NCBI GenBank assembly: GCA_012271125.1
Contig: JAAXHB010000028.1
Location: forward strand, 1 to 32,141
From: Actinomycetota bacterium
GTDB lineage: Bacteria > Actinomycetota > Acidimicrobiia > Acidimicrobiales > Aldehydirespiratoraceae
DNA: 32,141 nucleotides
Direction of reading: 5' to 3'
Below the pieces are notes generated by a model. That model saw only the letters and a program-made list of their open reading frames with translations. It did not search any database and had not been told where the DNA came from. Position numbers and translations under genes: made by a program. Below, in pieces: positions 1 through 7,659 of this stretch (position 1 is the first letter of the stretch; every line of letters begins with the position of its first letter).

Positions 1-335
1 GTTTGATAGTGCTCGACGATCCCCGCTGGCCAAGGTCGTTGCTGGAGTCACTGCGACACGCCGGAGTGCGAGACATAGACGTCATCGTTGCCCCCGACGG
101 CGACGCAACCGACGCCTATGCGGTGCTTACCTTGCTTGAACGATTTGACCCGCAACTGGTGCTTGCCCCGCCGATGCATCGAGTCCCGCACGCTCGCACA
201 ACCCAAGCTGGAGACCTCTGGCCACTAGGCAACCCACATCTAAGCAAACCACACCAACCCACCGCGCAACTAGCAATCATCGCCGACATCCCAAGCCTCG
301 AAGTTCAAGTCGTCGCAGCCAATCCCCAAGTTTGA
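1..335 (+). CDS. C-terminal end of a probable ComEC-type competence protein (5' truncated by window edge)
   Basis: The frame is open from the first base and stops at TGA 333-335, so only about 110 C-terminal residues are visible. The fragment has the alternating strand/helix look of the metallo-beta-lactamase-like domain at the end of ComEC: a piece reading Asp-Val-Ile-Val-Ala followed by a helix and then a Leu-Ala-Pro-Pro strand end. The usual His-x-His-x-Asp-His metal motif is not present here, so the domain is degenerate or the motif lies upstream. The assignment leans on context, because comEC directly precedes holA in many bacteria. ComEC is the inner-membrane DNA uptake channel. Another metallo-beta-lactamase-fold protein is possible. 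Confidence 0.45.
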   Translation, partial: LIVLDDPRWPRSLLESLRHAGVRDIDVIVAPDGDATDAYAVLTLLERFDPQLVLAPPMHRVPHARTTQAGDLWPLGNPHLSKPHQPTAQLAIIADIPSLEVQVVAANPQV

Positions 336-435
336 ACCTATGCCACAGCGGTGACATAACATTCGCCTATGCCAAACAAGCAGACAGAAAATCAATAATG
401 GGCAGAAAACAGATTTTGGGAATGGCTAGCCAATC

Positions 436-1446
436 ATGAGCGTGTATCTCATCACCGGTGACGACCCAGTGCTCGTCTCCCAAGCCGTTGAAAAACTCAC
501 TGACGAACTCCTCGGCGACGAAGACCGCGCCCTAGCCCTAACCAGGCTCGACGAAACCAACTTCGACACAGAAGAAGCCCTAACCGCAGCCCCACTAATC
601 GCCGCTGCCCAAACCCCACCATTTTTGTCAGACAAAAGAGTCATCGTGGGCCGCCACCTCGCCCGATTGAGTCGAGCCGAGCTCTACAACCCACTAGTCG
701 ACTTATGTGGCGACCTTTTAGACACCAACGACGTCGTTTTCGTCTGGGAACGCGGCCAAGACACCGCCGCCAAAATGCCAGCCCTGCCAAAAGCTCTAAG
801 CGAAGCCGTCACCAAAGCCGGCGGACAGGTCATCTCCACCGACCGCCCGATGCGCAAACAAGAAGCCACCAAATGGCTCAAAGACCAGATCGTCCAAAGC
901 GGCCTCAAATTCGACGCAGCGGCAACTAACGCCCTCGCAAATCTCGCCGGCACAGACGGAGGCATCGTCGTTGGCTGCTTACGCACCCTCGAAGGTGCCC
1001 TCGGCCCCGGCGCTCAAGTCACCGCCGAAGACGTCACCACATACGGCGGCACACCCGGCTCAGTCGTGCCTTGGGAACTCGACGACGCCATCGACGCCGG
1101 CGACATCGCCCAAGCAATCGCAGTTCTACAACGCCAACTCCCAGACCGCCACCCGTTCCAAATAATGGCGTCGCTGCACGGGCGCTATGAACGAATGCTG
1201 CGTCTTGACGGCTCCGGCGCAACCAGCGACGCACAAGCCGCGCAAGTACTCAACATGAAAGGCTCAACCTTCCCGGCTAAAAAACTCCTAAACCAAAGCC
1301 GCAAACTTGGCACAAAAGGCGTCGGCAAAGCCATGAAACTGCTAGCCGAAGCAGACCTATCCCTGCGTGGCGATCAGGTGGCGTGGCCCGAAGAGCTAGT
1401 CATGGAAGTGCTAGTCGCTCGACTAGCCGCGCTATCTAGAAAGTAG
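436..1446 (+). CDS. holA: DNA polymerase III subunit delta
   Basis: The product is 336 residues, the normal length for HolA, the clamp-loader subunit that opens the beta sliding clamp. The N-terminus Tyr-Leu-Ile-Thr-Gly-Asp-Asp-Pro (residues 4-11) is the first strand and degenerate P-loop region of the AAA+ fold. Residues from about 200 onward match the family's C-terminal collar domain, with the segment Val-Pro-Trp-Glu-Leu-Asp-Asp-Ala-Ile-Asp-Ala-Gly-Asp followed by an Ala-rich helix and Pro-Phe-Gln-Ile-Met-Ala. The ATG at 436 is the first good start. It follows the ComEC-like gene by 100 bases and converges on rpsT, the usual actinobacterial arrangement. No oddities seen. Confidence 0.93.
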   Translation: MSVYLITGDDPVLVSQAVEKLTDELLGDEDRALALTRLDETNFDTEEALTAAPLIAAAQTPPFLSDKRVIVGRHLARLSRAELYNPLVDLCGDLLDTNDVVFVWERGQDTAAKMPALPKALSEAVTKAGGQVISTDRPMRKQEATKWLKDQIVQSGLKFDAAATNALANLAGTDGGIVVGCLRTLEGALGPGAQVTAEDVTTYGGTPGSVVPWELDDAIDAGDIAQAIAVLQRQLPDRHPFQIMASLHGRYERMLRLDGSGATSDAQAAQVLNMKGSTFPAKKLLNQSRKLGTKGVGKAMKLLAEADLSLRGDQVAWPEELVMEVLVARLAALSRK

Positions 1447-1474
1447 TTGGCACGTAAATACTTGCCAGCGCTAA

Positions 1475-1744
1475 CTATTTGGAGTCTTGCAGACCCTTGA
1501 TCTGAGCATGAAGGCGACTCTTGCGACGAGCCGCCGTATTCTTATGCAAAACCCGCTTAGCAGCAGCCTTATCAATGCGCTTAATCGCCGCCCGCAGCTT
1601 CTCCTCAGTGTCGGCACCACCGGAAGCCGCAGCCGCCAAAGCAGCCTTGGTGCGGGTGCCCAACTCTGAACGCACAGCCTTGTTACGCAGCCGGCGCTTT
1701 TCGTTTTGACGATTGCGCTTGATCTGAGACTTTATGATTGCCAC
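1475..1744 (-). CDS. rpsT: 30S ribosomal protein S20
   Basis: The 89-residue product is very basic and alanine-rich. It begins Met-Ala-Ile-Ile-Lys-Ser-Gln-Ile-Lys-Arg-Asn, the S20 signature, and continues with the Asn-Glu-Lys-Arg-Arg-Leu-Arg-Asn-Lys segment and two long helices, ending in the Arg-Lys-Ser-Arg-Leu-His region. S20 binds the 5' and 3' minor domains of 16S rRNA and helps 30S assembly. It lies tail to tail with holA (28-base gap) and head to head with lepA, so its promoter and that of lepA share the 1745-1830 interval. Confidence 0.97.
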   Translation of the reverse strand: MAIIKSQIKRNRQNEKRRLRNKAVRSELGTRTKAALAAAASGGADTEEKLRAAIKRIDKAAAKRVLHKNTAARRKSRLHAQIKGLQDSK

Positions 1745-1830
1745 AGCTTTCTAGGCTAGAGCCTGCGCCAGCAAAAAACGCGGGCAGATGCGCCAAATCT
1801 CCGATGCGAGAAAGAGATACCCAGAATCAG

Positions 1831-3612
1831 ATGGACCTAAACCGCATCCGCAACACCTCAATCATCGCCCACATCGACCACGGCAAATCCACCCTCGCGG
1901 ACCGCATCTTGGAACTAACCGGTGCCGTCGACGCCCGCGACATGCGCGAACAATTCCTCGACTCAATGGAACTCGAACGCGAACGAGGCATCACCATCAA
2001 ACTCCAATCAGTGCGACTCAACTGGGCAGACCATGTCATCAACCTCATCGACACCCCCGGCCACGTCGACTTCTCATATGAAGTCAGCCGCTCTCTCGCA
2101 GCGTGTGAATCAGTCATCCTCGTGGTCGACGCCGCCCAAGGCATCGAAGCCCAAACGCTTGCCAACTGCTACCTTGCCATGGAAAACGACCTCGAAATCG
2201 TCGCCGCCTTAAACAAAATCGACCTCCCCGCCGCCGACCCCGACCGTTGCGCTGCAGAAATCGAACAAGTTCTTGGCATTGCCGCCGAAGACGTCTTAAA
2301 CATCTCAGCCAAAACCGGCGAAGGCGTCAAAGAACTCCTCGACGCCATCGTCGAACGGACCCCAGCTCCCAAAGGCGACCCCGACAAACCCCTCCAAGCC
2401 CTCATCTTCGACTCGCACTTCGACCAATACCGAGGCGTCGTCTCCTCGCTGCGGGTCATGAACGGCGTGCTCCACAAAAACACCAATCTGCGCTTCATGC
2501 AAGCCAACACCCGCCACGAAGTCCACGAAATCGGCGTGCGCCTACCCGACCACACAGCCGTCGACAAGCTCGGCCCAGGCGAAACCGGCTACCTAATCGC
2601 CGGCATAAAAAACGTCTCCGAAGCCCGCTCCGGCGAAACCGTCACCGATGACACCAACCGAGCCGACCAACCCCTCGAGGGCTACTCCGACCCTAAACCC
2701 ATGGTCTTTTCCGGCCTCTACCCAACCGAAGGCGACGAATTCGCCAACCTAAGAGTCGCCCTAGAAAAACTTCGCCTCAACGACTCCGGCTTCAACTACG
2801 AACCTGAAACCTCAGGCGCACTCGGTTTCGGATTCCGCTGCGGCTTCCTCGGCCTACTCCACATGGAAATCGTGCGAGAACGCCTCGAACGAGAATTTGA
2901 CCTGTCACTCATCTCAACCGCACCCTCAGTCGAATACCGGGTCACCAAAACCGACGGCGAGCTCAAAATCGTTTCCAACCCCTCCGAAATGCCCCACCCA
3001 TCCGAAATACTCGAAATCGCCGAGCCCTACCTCAACGCCTCCATCATCGCCCCCGCCGATCACACCGGCACGATCATGGACCTGTGCCAAACCCGCCGAG
3101 GCGAGCTCATCAAAATGGAGTACCTGTCACCAGAACGTGTCGAACTGCGCTACCGCCTACCGCTCGCCGAAATCGTCCTCGACTTCTACGACCACCTCAA
3201 AAGCCGCACCCAGGGCTACGCCAGCCTCGACTACGAAGCCGCCGGACACGACACCGCCGACCTGGTCAAAGTTGACGTGCTGTTACACGGCGAACCTGTC
3301 GACGCCTTCTCCACCGTCGTCCACAAAGACAAGGCCTACAACTACGGCCGCTCCATGACCGAAAAACTCAGCGAGCTAATCCCACGCCAACAATTCGAAG
3401 TCCCCATCCAAGCCGCCATCGGCGGACGCATCATCGCCCGAGAAACCGTGCGCGCCTACCGCAAAGACGTCACCCAAAAGCTCTACGGTGGCGACGTCAC
3501 CCGCAAACGCAAACTCCTCGAAAAACAAAAAGCCGGCAAAAAACGCATGAAAAGCATCGGCAGGGTCGACATCCCCCAAGAAGCATTCGTCTCCGCCCTG
3601 ACTTTGGATTAG
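1831..3612 (+). CDS. lepA: Elongation factor 4 (LepA), ribosome back-translocation GTPase
   Basis: The product is 593 residues from the chosen ATG, close to the family's ~600. GTPase motifs are intact: G1 Ala-His-Ile-Asp-His-Gly-Lys-Ser-Thr at 13-21, the Arg-Glu-Arg-Gly-Ile-Thr-Ile switch at about 51-56, G3 Asp-Thr-Pro-Gly-His at 74-78 and G4 Asn-Lys-Ile-Asp at 128-131. The C-terminal LepA-specific tail, with Gly-Lys-Lys-Arg-Met-Lys and Ile-Pro-Gln-Glu-Ala-Phe, is complete. The frame is open back to 1738, but residues before 1831 do not resemble LepA. An ATG at 1804 (nine residues longer) is an alternative. EF4 acts on stalled or mis-translocated ribosomes. The hrcA start follows the stop by 2 bases, suggesting one operon with hrcA and dnaJ. 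Confidence 0.95.
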   Translation: MDLNRIRNTSIIAHIDHGKSTLADRILELTGAVDARDMREQFLDSMELERERGITIKLQSVRLNWADHVINLIDTPGHVDFSYEVSRSLAACESVILVVDAAQGIEAQTLANCYLAMENDLEIVAALNKIDLPAADPDRCAAEIEQVLGIAAEDVLNISAKTGEGVKELLDAIVERTPAPKGDPDKPLQALIFDSHFDQYRGVVSSLRVMNGVLHKNTNLRFMQANTRHEVHEIGVRLPDHTAVDKLGPGETGYLIAGIKNVSEARSGETVTDDTNRADQPLEGYSDPKPMVFSGLYPTEGDEFANLRVALEKLRLNDSGFNYEPETSGALGFGFRCGFLGLLHMEIVRERLEREFDLSLISTAPSVEYRVTKTDGELKIVSNPSEMPHPSEILEIAEPYLNASIIAPADHTGTIMDLCQTRRGELIKMEYLSPERVELRYRLPLAEIVLDFYDHLKSRTQGYASLDYEAAGHDTADLVKVDVLLHGEPVDAFSTVVHKDKAYNYGRSMTEKLSELIPRQQFEVPIQAAIGGRIIARETVRAYRKDVTQKLYGGDVTRKRKLLEKQKAGKKRMKSIGRVDIPQEAFVSALTLD

Positions 3613-3614
3613 GG

Positions 3615-4697
3615 GTGACTACTAACATCGCGACGATGCCTAAGGATCTTCTCGACAGCAAACAACAGCTAGATCACCGCAAGGCAGCGATTCTCGAAGC
3701 GATCATCCGTGAATACATCTCAACCGCTCAACCAGTGGGATCAGGCAGCATTTCCGAAGCTCCCGGCGTTGAAGTCTCCTCAGCCACCGTGCGTAACGAA
3801 ATGGCAGCCCTAGAAAACGATGACTATCTCTGCCAACCCCACACCAGCGCCGGACGAGTGCCAACCCCCAAGGGCTACCGATATTTCGTTGACAAAATCC
3901 GTGGCATGGCACCCAACCTCGACACCGCCGACCGTCGCCAAGTCAGCGATTTCTTCTCTGTCGCCCACAACGAACTCTCAACCATGCTTAACCACACCAC
4001 CGGCCTGCTGTCGGACCTCACCGACTGGGCTGGACTAGTGGTAAGCCCCAGCCCAGTCAACGACACCGTCCGCTCAGTTCAACTCGTTGACATCGCCCCA
4101 GGACGGGTGTTGCTCGTGGCGGTCATGTCAAGCGGTGCCGTAGAGAACCGCGCCCTTGAAGTTGACCCAACAACGACATCAGAAGAAGTCGACGCCGCAT
4201 CCCAAGAACTCACAGCCCGCATCGTGGGACGTTCACCGACAACAGCGACGACTACAGCGACGACTACACCGACAACAACAGACGATTCCGATGCAACGTT
4301 GACAGTCAAAACCTCCACTCTTGCCGATACCGCCATCCGTGCCTTATCCAACAACATCGACCATCACGAAGTCTTCGTCGGCGGCACCGCCAAACTCGCC
4401 GCAGCGTTTGGTGCCGCCGAACAACTTCGTGAAGTCCTAAACGTTCTTGAACAACAGCTAGTTGTCGTCTCACTAATTCGTGAAGTCATAGACAGAGGCA
4501 ACCGTGTCGCCATTGGTGCTGAATCAGGCATCGGCTCTTTGTCGGAATGCTCGCTGGTGTTAGCACCTTATGAGGTCAGTGGGGGAGCAACCGGCACAAT
4601 CGGCATCCTCGGTCCGACCCGAATGGACTACCCCCAGGCACTCTCAGCTGTGGCGGTGGTCAGCGAACGCCTCAGCAGCGTGCTCGGCGACGGCTAA
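3615..4697 (+). CDS. hrcA: Heat-inducible transcription repressor HrcA
   Basis: The N-terminal winged helix is clear at about residues 20-95: Ile-Arg-Glu-Tyr-Ile...Gln-Pro-Val-Gly-Ser, then Ser-Ser-Ala-Thr-Val-Arg-Asn-Glu-Met, then Thr-Ser-Ala-Gly-Arg-Val-Pro-Thr with Gly-Tyr-Arg-Tyr-Phe-Val-Asp. A GAF-like dimerisation domain follows. HrcA represses chaperone genes by binding CIRCE, and its partner gene dnaJ lies directly downstream. I used the GTG at 3615, 2 bases after lepA; ATG 3636 is equally possible. About residues 207-225 hold a Thr-rich tract encoded by a perfect 12-bp tandem duplication, in what should be a loop of the effector domain. No CIRCE repeat was seen upstream. Confidence 0.92.
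   Translation: MTTNIATMPKDLLDSKQQLDHRKAAILEAIIREYISTAQPVGSGSISEAPGVEVSSATVRNEMAALENDDYLCQPHTSAGRVPTPKGYRYFVDKIRGMAPNLDTADRRQVSDFFSVAHNELSTMLNHTTGLLSDLTDWAGLVVSPSPVNDTVRSVQLVDIAPGRVLLVAVMSSGAVENRALEVDPTTTSEEVDAASQELTARIVGRSPTTATTTATTTPTTTDDSDATLTVKTSTLADTAIRALSNNIDHHEVFVGGTAKLAAAFGAAEQLREVLNVLEQQLVVVSLIREVIDRGNRVAIGAESGIGSLSECSLVLAPYEVSGGATGTIGILGPTRMDYPQALSAVAVVSERLSSVLGDG
4242..4265 (+). repeat. 12-bp x2 in-frame tandem duplication in hrcA
   Basis: The unit ACAGCGACGACT occurs twice in direct succession and is followed by more ACN codons. It produces a Thr-Ala-Thr-Thr repeat within HrcA. The period is a multiple of three, so the frame is kept. Confidence 0.9.
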
Positions 4698-4752
4698 GCC
4701 CAAACACATCTCAAAAACATCTTTGGCCCACAAACATCATTACAACCCCTAG

Positions 4753-5862
4753 ATGAGCGACCATTACGAAACCCTTGGCGTTTCCCCCGACTGCACAGAC
4801 GAAGAACTAAAACGCGCCTACCGCAAACTCGCCCGCCAACATCACCCCGACGCCAACCCCGGCGACACCCAAGCCGAAGCACGTTTCAAAGAAATCCGCT
4901 CCGCCTATGAAGTGTTGTCAGATCCGAAACGACGCTCGTTCTACGACCGCTACGGCACAGACGACCCCTCCGCCGCATCAATGTCAGACCCCTTCTCCGG
5001 CGGACTAGGTGGACTCTTTGATGCTTTCTTCGGCGGTGACTCACCCTTTGGCGGAGGCCAACGCCGCTCCGGACCACCCCGAGGCGAAGACCTTGAAACC
5101 CACGTCGACCTAGACCTTCAAGATGTCATCTTTGGTGCTGAACGCGAAGTTCAAGTCCGCACCGCAGTGCGCTGCGAAGAGTGCCAAGCTTCAGGCGTAG
5201 CCCCCGGCACCCAACCCATTCGCTGCGGCACCTGCCAAGGAACAGGTCAAGTCACACAAGTCGCCAAAACCATGCTCGGCCAGTTCCGCACCGTGACCCC
5301 TTGTAACCAATGCCGCGGTGAAGGAGAGGTCATCAAGAACTATTGCCCAACCTGTGAAGGCAACGGTCGCCGCATCGAAGAACATGACTACCCCATCAAG
5401 GTGCCCGTTGGCGTTGACGACGGCACCACCTTGCGTCTCGAAAGCAAAGGCGCAGTCGGCCCCAGAGGCGGCCCTGCTGGTGACCTATTCGTGCGCATCC
5501 GAGTCCGCCCCCATGAACGATTCAAGCGTGACGGCGATCACCTAGTCCACGACTACCACATCGGCTTCACCCAAGCTGCTCTAGGCAGCGAGTTTGAATA
5601 CGAAACCTTCGACGGCACCCAACCGCTCAAGATTCCCGCCGGCACCGAAGCCGGCACCGAAATCCGACTCAAGGGCAAAGGCGTTCCCAACGTGCGCACC
5701 CACCGGCGTGGTGACATTTACGTACGCGTAGTTGTCGACATCCCCGACGATCTCACCCCAGAGCAAGCCGACCTAATCCGCCAACTAGCCGAACTACGTG
5801 GCGAAGACGTTGCCGAGCCAAGCGAAGGACTGTTCGACAAGGTCAAATCCGCTTTCCGCTAA
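4753..5862 (+). CDS. dnaJ: Chaperone protein DnaJ (type I Hsp40)
   Basis: The product is 369 residues with all four type I regions. The J domain (1-70) carries His-Pro-Asp at 31-33, which stimulates DnaK ATPase. A Gly/Phe-rich linker lies around 75-105. Four Cys-x-x-Cys-x-Gly/Ser-x-Gly zinc motifs start at Cys141 (CEECQASG) and run to about 205 (CGTC, CNQC, CPTC). Two C-terminal beta-sandwich substrate-binding domains follow. It is separated from hrcA by 55 bases without an obvious promoter and is probably co-transcribed. Its stop overlaps the stop of the convergent LysM-like gene by 4 bases. No dnaK or grpE is present in the window. Confidence 0.96.
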   Translation: MSDHYETLGVSPDCTDEELKRAYRKLARQHHPDANPGDTQAEARFKEIRSAYEVLSDPKRRSFYDRYGTDDPSAASMSDPFSGGLGGLFDAFFGGDSPFGGGQRRSGPPRGEDLETHVDLDLQDVIFGAEREVQVRTAVRCEECQASGVAPGTQPIRCGTCQGTGQVTQVAKTMLGQFRTVTPCNQCRGEGEVIKNYCPTCEGNGRRIEEHDYPIKVPVGVDDGTTLRLESKGAVGPRGGPAGDLFVRIRVRPHERFKRDGDHLVHDYHIGFTQAALGSEFEYETFDGTQPLKIPAGTEAGTEIRLKGKGVPNVRTHRRGDIYVRVVVDIPDDLTPEQADLIRQLAELRGEDVAEPSEGLFDKVKSAFR

Positions 5863-6596
5863 TTCGGCAACATCAACACCACCCCCGGGGTCAAGTGCTG
5901 ATGATCAGAACCCAGCCGATAAGCGTTCAGCTCAACTAGCTCCATCCAATATGTCAACACATCGTGAGGCTCCATCAACCCACTCCGAGACTGCACAACA
6001 TCAGCAGCAATGCCCCAAAGGTTTTCACCTGGCATTACCAACCAAGTCCGCCCTAACGGACCCGCCACTTCAAAATCGTCATCAAATTCATCCCAGTCAA
6101 GCTCATCTGCACCTTGGTTGATTTGATACTGCTCAAGTTCAGCGACCGGTTCTGGCTCAGACGAATGAGTAGGGGAGTGGTGATATGTCAGCTGCCGTTG
6201 ATCGGTTACTAGTTCAACAGCAGCCACGTCATCGTGGGCATCGGCAACAGATGGAGCAACCGCTGCCCCCAACGCAACTGCAAATGTCCCCGACACGACC
6301 GCTCGCCGAAGCAGCGGCGCAGCAAACCAACTCGAAACGTCAAGCATCCAGGTCCAGCGCGTGGCAGTAGCCACAAACACCAACGAGCTAGCTATTGCCA
6401 AATAACCACACAAGACCAGTCCCAGCAAACGTGCCAGCGCCACCGTTGCCATCGGCGTGCCAACCGACGTCCACCAGCTCTCCAACTGCGTCGGCTTGCC
6501 CAACGGGGGAGTGCTGACCTGAACGCCTAGCCGCACGAGCACCAGAAAACCAAGCAGTCCCGCAGCTGCTGTGAATAACGACCTCTTGCCGCTCAT
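5859..6596 (-). CDS. Membrane protein with C-terminal LysM-like domain
   Basis: The 245-residue product has about three hydrophobic segments near residues 5-25, 50-80 and 92-118, the last ending in an Ala-rich stretch before an acidic, probably extracytoplasmic region. The C-terminal ~60 residues read like a LysM module: Met-Pro-Gly-Glu-Asn-Leu-Trp-Gly-Ile-Ala, then a Thr-Tyr-Trp...Leu-Val-Glu-Leu-Asn core, ending Leu-Thr-Pro-Gly-Val-Val-Leu-Met-Leu-Pro. LysM modules bind peptidoglycan or chitin-like sugars. The ATG at 6596 overlaps the stop of the upstream kinase-like gene (ATGA), implying translational coupling. The open frame reaches back to 6659, but that part overlaps the kinase gene and looks non-coding. 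The exact function is unknown; a wall-sensing or wall-anchored role with the kinase-like partner is inference. Confidence 0.75.
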   Translation of the reverse strand: MSGKRSLFTAAAGLLGFLVLVRLGVQVSTPPLGKPTQLESWWTSVGTPMATVALARLLGLVLCGYLAIASSLVFVATATRWTWMLDVSSWFAAPLLRRAVVSGTFAVALGAAVAPSVADAHDDVAAVELVTDQRQLTYHHSPTHSSEPEPVAELEQYQINQGADELDWDEFDDDFEVAGPLGRTWLVMPGENLWGIAADVVQSRSGLMEPHDVLTYWMELVELNAYRLGSDHQHLTPGVVLMLPN

Positions 6597-7507
6597 GACA
6601 CAGCTTGTGTGTTCGAGGCGAGCGAAACATCGGTTTGTGACGCATTTGATGGGTGACATACGTCACCAACACCGCCAATGCCATCGCCGGCATCAACACC
6701 GTTGCCAAGCACCAGAACTGTGGCAAACAGAAACCCCATAACGCCAACACCTCCAACGAGCAGATTCCTCTTTGGCAGATTTCGCTTTGGCAGATTCCGC
6801 TTTGGCAAATCCCTTTTTGGCAGATTCCTTGTTTCCGTATCCGGCTTTGACATGTTGCGTCTCTGCCCAAACAGCCGAGCCGGCCTCAACTCCCGCAATC
6901 GTGTTTTTCGCTTAGAGCGAACCAGCTGAGCGGCAACAGAGCGAGCAGTGCGTGCGTTCAATGTCTGATCCAAACGCAACGCCACATCACGAGCCCCGAT
7001 CTCGCCAGCCCTCAACTCACCGGCAATCGCAACCAACCTCTCACCGACAGCACCCCGACTAGAGCGACTCTCACCGCACGCCAAATGCGCCAACGCCTCA
7101 AGATCGGCACGCCGGTTCTCGTCGCTGGCGTCACCAGCTGCGCTAAACCCGCACAACACCGGACGGTCACGCTCGCCGTGCAACACATGACTTGCGTTTA
7201 GTTGACAATGAGCCATGCCCATGTCGTGCAAGTCCGCAATCACACCAGCTAAGGCAGCAATCGCTTCGACTCGCTCACCAGGTTCACCCAGCGGACGACT
7301 AGCCCAGGTGTCAGAGCTCACAAACAATGTCTGCAAGACCCGCCCACCATCTGAGGTGTGTTCGAGCCCAACGAGTCGCACCACGCCAGGATGATCAATC
7401 CGATCCAAAACCTCAGCCTCGTGATCTGCCTTGGCAGCCAGCTCAGCCGAAAGCTCCTTAACAGCAATCAGCTGGTCATTGGATCGGCTAACCGTCACCG
7501 CCGGCAT
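6593..7507 (-). CDS. Degenerate Ser/Thr protein kinase-like (pseudokinase) membrane protein
   Basis: The 304-residue product has a recognisable protein-kinase N-lobe (Ala-Val-Lys-Glu-Leu with Lys17, then an alpha-C-like helix and a Asp-His-Pro-Gly-Val-Val-Arg-Leu strand). The catalytic sites are altered. The expected His-Arg-Asp-Leu-Lys-x-x-Asn loop reads His-Cys-Gln-Leu-Asn-Ala-Ser-His, and the Asp-Phe-Gly position reads Cys-Gly-Phe-Ser. The glycine-rich loop is missing from the start and no Ala-Pro-Glu motif is visible. This suggests a pseudokinase. After the kinase part comes a run of Leu-Pro-Lys-Arg-Asn repeats (about 226-247), a transmembrane segment (about 248-268) and a 36-residue tail. 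It is coupled to the LysM-like gene downstream. A binding or scaffold role is inference. Confidence 0.72.
   Translation of the reverse strand: MPAVTVSRSNDQLIAVKELSAELAAKADHEAEVLDRIDHPGVVRLVGLEHTSDGGRVLQTLFVSSDTWASRPLGEPGERVEAIAALAGVIADLHDMGMAHCQLNASHVLHGERDRPVLCGFSAAGDASDENRRADLEALAHLACGESRSSRGAVGERLVAIAGELRAGEIGARDVALRLDQTLNARTARSVAAQLVRSKRKTRLRELRPARLFGQRRNMSKPDTETRNLPKRDLPKRNLPKRNLPKRNLLVGGVGVMGFLFATVLVLGNGVDAGDGIGGVGDVCHPSNASQTDVSLASNTQAVS
6762..6836 (-). repeat. 15-bp x5 tandem repeat encoding basic juxtamembrane pentapeptides
   Basis: Five units of about 15 bp (plus-strand type AGATTCCGCTTTGGC) run head to tail. On the minus strand they encode Leu-Pro-Lys-Arg-Asn/Asp repeats just before the transmembrane segment of the kinase-like protein. 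The units differ by 1-4 bases. Confidence 0.9.
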
Positions 7508-7522
7508 GACGCCAAACCCTTC

Positions 7523-7554
7523 AATGTCATGTATATAAATGTCATGTCAATGAC
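7523..7554. promoter_or_regulatory. AT-rich divergent intergenic region with AATGTCATGT direct repeats
   Basis: AATGTCATGT occurs at 7523-7532 and 7538-7547, 15 bp apart and so on nearly the same helical face. The second copy runs into GTCAT-GTCA-ATGAC (7541-7554), a small inverted repeat. The site lies just upstream of the kinase-like gene and in the 152-bp divergent gap with the DUF512 gene. This makes it a candidate operator or promoter; no regulator is known. Confidence 0.35.
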
Positions 7555-7659
7555 TATACACATCGGCTATGACAAAATCAAATCGTAGAAAACCACACTA
7601 AACGCTCCTATATTCAAGCGCAAATCCAACCCCCATCCTCAAAGCGGTAGCCTTCAAAC

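Noticed and set aside
3600..4752. CIRCE element for HrcA
   Set aside because: TTAGCACTC-N9-GAGTGCTAA was not found before hrcA or dnaJ. A single TTAGCAC-like piece inside hrcA has no partner arm.
6762..6836. Possible CRISPR array
   Set aside because: Units are 15 bp, contiguous and without spacers; no cas genes.
6388..6929. Frames with periodic Ile-Cys-Gln or Phe-Gly-Arg-Phe peptides around the 15-bp repeat
   Set aside because: Any frame across a 15-bp tandem repeat gives a five-residue period. Only the kinase-like frame continues into a coherent protein.
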